Both the position numbers and the translations under genes were made by a program. Positions 5,410 through 7,770 of a stretch of DNA of 7,770 nucleotides are shown here, piece by piece. Where the stretch lies: positions 1-7,770 of the forward strand of contig NZDM01000093.1 of the NCBI GenBank assembly GCA_002690085.1, read 5' to 3'. Position 1 is the first letter of the stretch; each line of letters opens with the position of its first letter. The DNA comes from Flavobacteriaceae bacterium (GTDB lineage: Bacteria; Bacteroidota; Bacteroidia; Flavobacteriales; Flavobacteriaceae). The notes beneath the pieces were generated by a model. It made no database searches, was not told the DNA's origin, and worked only from the letters and a program-made list of their open reading frames with translations.

Positions 5410-7281
5410 ATGGAGATAGCTATTCCACTGGTTGTTCTTGCCGGGAGCTATATAATTGCAAATGATGATAAGAAAAAAAAGCAGAATGAAGGATTTGTAT
5501 CTGGTTCATCTAATAAACTAATAAAACCAACAGATGTTTCAGTGCATGATAACACAACATCCATGTCTTATAATAACAATTCAAAACTAAATACAAGTAC
5601 ATTATCTTCTAAGACTTCGCATGATTGGAGTGTTAAAAATGAAAAACTGCAACCGAATGATAGCATGCATGTACAATCATACCCAAACTCTAATTGTACG
5701 ACAGATCAATATTTTGTGGATTCATCTACAAAAGTTCGTTTATCAAATAAATCACCAAGCGTTAGTGCAAATGGAGGCGGACAAGCAATGTCTTTAACCG
5801 GAGGAAAAATAGACCCAGATAATTTTGATCATAACAACATGGTACCTTTTTTTGGAGGAAAAGTTAGAGGCTGTGGTCCATCACATGATGCATATGAAAG
5901 CACATTAGATAGTATGCAGGGCGCGGGCAGCCAACACATTCGTAAAAAAGAACAAGGCACTTTATTTAAACCTCAAAAGCACCTTAGCAATATATCTGGT
6001 GCTCCTAATAACAATGATTTCATACATTCTAGAATGAATGCAAGTCTAAGAAATGCAAATGTTTTGCCTTGGGAAAAAAAGCAAGTCGGACCTGGGCTAA
6101 ATGCCGGATATGGAACAGATGGTCAAAGTGGTTACAATGCAGGAGTTGATTCTAGAGAAAGTTGGAAGCCAAAGACCGTTGATCAGCTACGAGTATCTAC
6201 AAATCCCAAAGAAACATATCATTTAGCAGGCCACGAAGGACCTTCTATTTCATCTATTAAAGAACCTGCTACCATTAAAACACAGGGTAATGTTGAAAAA
6301 TATAGACCTGATACATATTATTCAAACGGGCCAAATCGATGGCTTACTACAACTGGTGATATTTTGGCACCAACATCACAGGCAAAACAAATGTTGCCAG
6401 ATACAAATCGTCACAATGTACCTTTTTCATATTTTGGAGCAAGTAGTGGTGAGAAAGATGCACCAACCGCACGAGGGCAGTATTCCGCGCCTAAAAGAAC
6501 TGCTCTTAAATGTGCTCCCCTTGGAACACCTAGCGCAGCCGGAACATTTGATGGTGATAAACACAATTATGGCGCGTCGGGTTTTACTAGCCTTCCAAAT
6601 AATAGAACGACGGTGTGCCAAGAAACTGTATTTGGCAATATTAAAGGAACTGTAAATGCATTAATGACGCCTATATTAGATACACTAAACCCTACTCGAA
6701 AGCAAGATACTATACATAACATGCGAATAAATGGAAATGTTAGCGGACAAGTATCTGCTGGTGCTATGATTAATCCAGGTGAAAAAACAAAGGTAACAAA
6801 CAGAGAAATGACAGAAAGCAAACTAGCACACGGATATCAGGTTTCACAAGGCGCGCAAACAGGCGGATATCAGATAACAAATCCAATTTTAAAGAACGGA
6901 CAGCGAAATACCACAAATACACAATATATCGGTGTAGCTGGGCCAACAAATGCTTCTGCTCAAATGTCCAAAGAATCTGCGTATAGACAGTATAATCCCG
7001 ATAAAGAGCAACCAAGCAGGCCTAATCCTGGAGGAATGCAAGTATTCAATAATTCTCAGAATATCAATATACGCAAATCTGAAGAAAATCAAGAGTATAA
7101 CAGAACTGGCAATCCTGCGAATTTAGTAGGAAAGCCTTTAGCTGTATCACAATATGGGAAACTAAATGGCCCTAGTTACCAAAGCACAAAAAGCGCAAGC
7201 AGTGATGCATACATAGATCCTGGATTGCTAGATGCATTCAAAAATAATCCATACACTCAAAGCTTACAAAGCGTAGCCTAA
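5410..7281 (+). CDS. DUF5899-like giant-virus protein with N-terminal membrane anchor
   Basis: This is a 623-residue protein. It opens with a short hydrophobic helix (EIAIPLVVLAGSYIIAN, 2-18) followed by a lysine cluster (DDKKKK), so it is probably anchored at the N-terminus with the long body on the cytosolic or virion-interior side. The next 100 residues are Ser/Asn-rich. Conserved-looking blocks follow: HNNMVPFFGGKVRG (141-154), SQHIRKKEQGTLFKP (174-188), VGPGLNAGY (226-234), WKPKTVDQLRVSTNPKE (252-268), GHEGP (274-278), VEKYRPDTYY (295-304), NRWLTTTG (309-316), LPDTNRHNVPFSYFGAS (329-345) and a hydrophobic NALMTPILDTLNPTRK (416-431). This set and order match what I remember of the DUF5899 proteins of mimivirus- and phycodnavirus-like genomes. 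A structural or membrane role is inferred, and no catalytic motif is visible. The C-terminal third is Gln/Asn/Gly-rich and probably flexible. MBF1 starts 32 bases downstream with no clear hairpin between. Confidence 0.9.
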   Translation: MEIAIPLVVLAGSYIIANDDKKKKQNEGFVSGSSNKLIKPTDVSVHDNTTSMSYNNNSKLNTSTLSSKTSHDWSVKNEKLQPNDSMHVQSYPNSNCTTDQYFVDSSTKVRLSNKSPSVSANGGGQAMSLTGGKIDPDNFDHNNMVPFFGGKVRGCGPSHDAYESTLDSMQGAGSQHIRKKEQGTLFKPQKHLSNISGAPNNNDFIHSRMNASLRNANVLPWEKKQVGPGLNAGYGTDGQSGYNAGVDSRESWKPKTVDQLRVSTNPKETYHLAGHEGPSISSIKEPATIKTQGNVEKYRPDTYYSNGPNRWLTTTGDILAPTSQAKQMLPDTNRHNVPFSYFGASSGEKDAPTARGQYSAPKRTALKCAPLGTPSAAGTFDGDKHNYGASGFTSLPNNRTTVCQETVFGNIKGTVNALMTPILDTLNPTRKQDTIHNMRINGNVSGQVSAGAMINPGEKTKVTNREMTESKLAHGYQVSQGAQTGGYQITNPILKNGQRNTTNTQYIGVAGPTNASAQMSKESAYRQYNPDKEQPSRPNPGGMQVFNNSQNINIRKSEENQEYNRTGNPANLVGKPLAVSQYGKLNGPSYQSTKSASSDAYIDPGLLDAFKNNPYTQSLQSVA

Positions 7282-7313
7282 TAAATATAAAGCTAGTTCA
7301 AGTGATATCTATA

Positions 7314-7679
7314 ATGAACAGCAATCAGGATTGGGCTCCCGTTGTTTGGAAAAAAAATACACCAAAAGCAACTTCTGATGCAATACAGCGTGGGTATAAT
7401 GTTTCTGCATTACATAAAATTAGCGATAAAGCACGTGTGCAGCAAAAATTAGATAATGAAGAGCTGCCTCCTATAAAAAAAATATCAAGATCATTCTCAA
7501 GAGCCATGCAAGAAGCGCGTCTAAAAAATAAAATGACACAAAAACAGCTAGCGCAACACCCAAAGATAAATGTAAAACCAAGTGTTATTAATCAATATGA
7601 ATCAGGCAAGGCTGTACCTGATCAGAAAATTATTACTAATATTAAAACGGTTCTAGGGATTAAAGGAAAGCTTAGATGA
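7314..7679 (+). CDS. MBF1-type transcription cofactor with HTH (Cro/C1-type) domain
   Basis: This 121-residue protein has the full architecture of multiprotein bridging factor 1. The N-terminal segment (DWAPVVWKKNTPK, residues 6-18) resembles the eukaryotic MBF1 start (D-W-x-x-V). A linker leads to a Cro/C1-type helix-turn-helix at about 60-118: RAMQEARLKNKMTQKQLAQ, then INVKPSVINQYESGKAVPDQ, then the closing helix. The V-I-x-x-Y-E-S-G-x-A-x-P pattern is typical of MBF1. Cellular MBF1 bridges TATA-binding protein and activators; a viral copy may adjust viral or host transcription, which is inference. The ATG at 7314 is preferred over the in-frame GTG at 7302, because MNSNQDW aligns best with the MBF1 start and other genes here use ATG. 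Its stop lies inside a perfect hairpin, and the next gene begins 12 bases later. Confidence 0.93.
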   Translation: MNSNQDWAPVVWKKNTPKATSDAIQRGYNVSALHKISDKARVQQKLDNEELPPIKKISRSFSRAMQEARLKNKMTQKQLAQHPKINVKPSVINQYESGKAVPDQKIITNIKTVLGIKGKLR

Positions 7680-7688
7680 ATATCTAAG
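7671..7688. terminator. Perfect hairpin spanning the MBF1 stop codon
   Basis: CTTAGAT (7671-7677) and ATCTAAG (7682-7688) pair perfectly around the tetraloop GAAT. The TGA stop (7677-7679) sits at the top of the stem and in the loop. A transcript ending just after this stem would keep the stop codon but have almost no 3' untranslated region. The right arm also contains the ATATCTA element 5 bases before the next ATG, so the site may serve both genes. The role is inferred. Confidence 0.55.
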
Positions 7689-7691
7689 ACA

Positions 7692-7770
7692 ATGAAATTA
7701 GATATACATCAACCGATATATAGAAAGCTTGAATCATTTAAATCTTCAAATAGAATCCCAAATATAATAT
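7692..7770 (+). CDS. Start of probable AAA+ ATPase / replication factor C small-subunit-like protein, 3'-truncated
   Basis: An open frame starts at the ATG at 7692 and runs off the window after 26 complete codons. It reads MKLDIHQPIYRKLESF and then KSSNRIPNII. The run of a short helix, a polar linker and R/K-I-P-N-I-I is what directly precedes the Walker A loop (typically followed by F-x-G-P-x-G-x-G-K) in clamp-loader small subunits and related giant-virus AAA+ ATPases. The Walker A itself lies beyond the edge, so the call rests on a short fragment. Its position 12 bases after MBF1 fits the tight spacing of genuine genes here. An alternative is another P-loop ATPase. Confidence 0.6.
   Translation, partial: MKLDIHQPIYRKLESFKSSNRIPNII

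Noticed and set aside
6290..6655. 121-residue plus-strand frame inside the DUF5899-like gene
   Set aside because: It is out of frame within a long gene whose conserved blocks (VEKYRPDTYY, NRWLTTTG) span the same bases.
6832..6874. Repeated GGATATCAG in the DUF5899-like gene as a possible recombination or binding site
   Set aside because: The two short copies encode a G-Y-Q repeat in a low-complexity part of the protein, which explains them without another role.
7302..7313. GTG start for MBF1, adding MISI
   Set aside because: The ATG at 7314 gives an N-terminus matching MBF1, and GTG starts are not expected in this kind of virus.
1..7770. CRISPR arrays, tRNA genes, inteins, introns, insertion sequences
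   Set aside because: I saw no spaced direct repeats, cloverleaf-like segments, splicing-domain motifs, transposase-like frames or interrupted conserved genes.

Overview
The window reads as a compact, AT-rich, intron-free block from a giant DNA virus of the phylum Nucleocytoviricota. It most resembles algal or protist viruses of the Imitervirales (Mimiviridae-like) or Phycodnaviridae-like grade. The evidence is the set of proteins: several carry sequence signatures I recognise from giant-virus genomes, including a DUF5899-type protein, a two-span membrane protein resembling DUF5762, and small proteins with motifs such as NPVDIETSLFGI, SFTRFHDDPARI and GWVRGGIPSREL. They sit beside a virus-encoded M16 zinc peptidase, an MBF1-type transcription cofactor and the start of a likely AAA+/clamp-loader ATPase. 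Genes are separated by about 3 to 80 bases. There are no tRNAs, rRNAs, CRISPR arrays or mobile elements that I can see. Family assignments are from memory of motifs, not from a search.

Layout. Bases 1-1175 (+) hold the 3' part of a conserved giant-virus protein of unknown function that enters from outside the window and ends in a strongly basic tail. It is followed by a two-span membrane protein (1198-1833, +) and a small conserved protein (1884-2426, +). Two small genes then run the other way (2505-2879 and 2883-3296, -), so there is a convergent junction at 2427-2504 and a divergent promoter region at 3297-3371. From 3372 everything is on the + strand: the M16 metallopeptidase (3372-4832), a small conserved protein (4862-5350), the 623-residue DUF5899-like membrane-anchored protein (5410-7281), MBF1 (7314-7679), and the first 26 codons of a probable replication factor C-like ATPase (7692 to the window edge).

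How it fits together. Most of the central genes look like parts of a virion or assembly module: two membrane-anchored proteins, several small soluble proteins with repeatedly conserved motifs, and a processing peptidase that retains all its zinc and catalytic residues. The last two genes move to transcription and replication. The virion role is inferred from conservation and company, not shown by the sequence.

Regulation. No intergenic region contains the mimivirus-type early motif AAAATTGA. Several starts are preceded by a TATATAA-like element within about 25 bases, and the last two by ATATCTA, which would fit late expression. Perfect inverted repeats lie at several gene ends: an 11-bp stem in the convergent gap, a 7-bp stem over the MBF1 stop, a 7-bp stem after the 5350 gene, and a GC-rich 9-bp stem in the last codons of the 2426 gene. 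These recall the hairpin-directed transcript 3'-end formation described for mimivirus.
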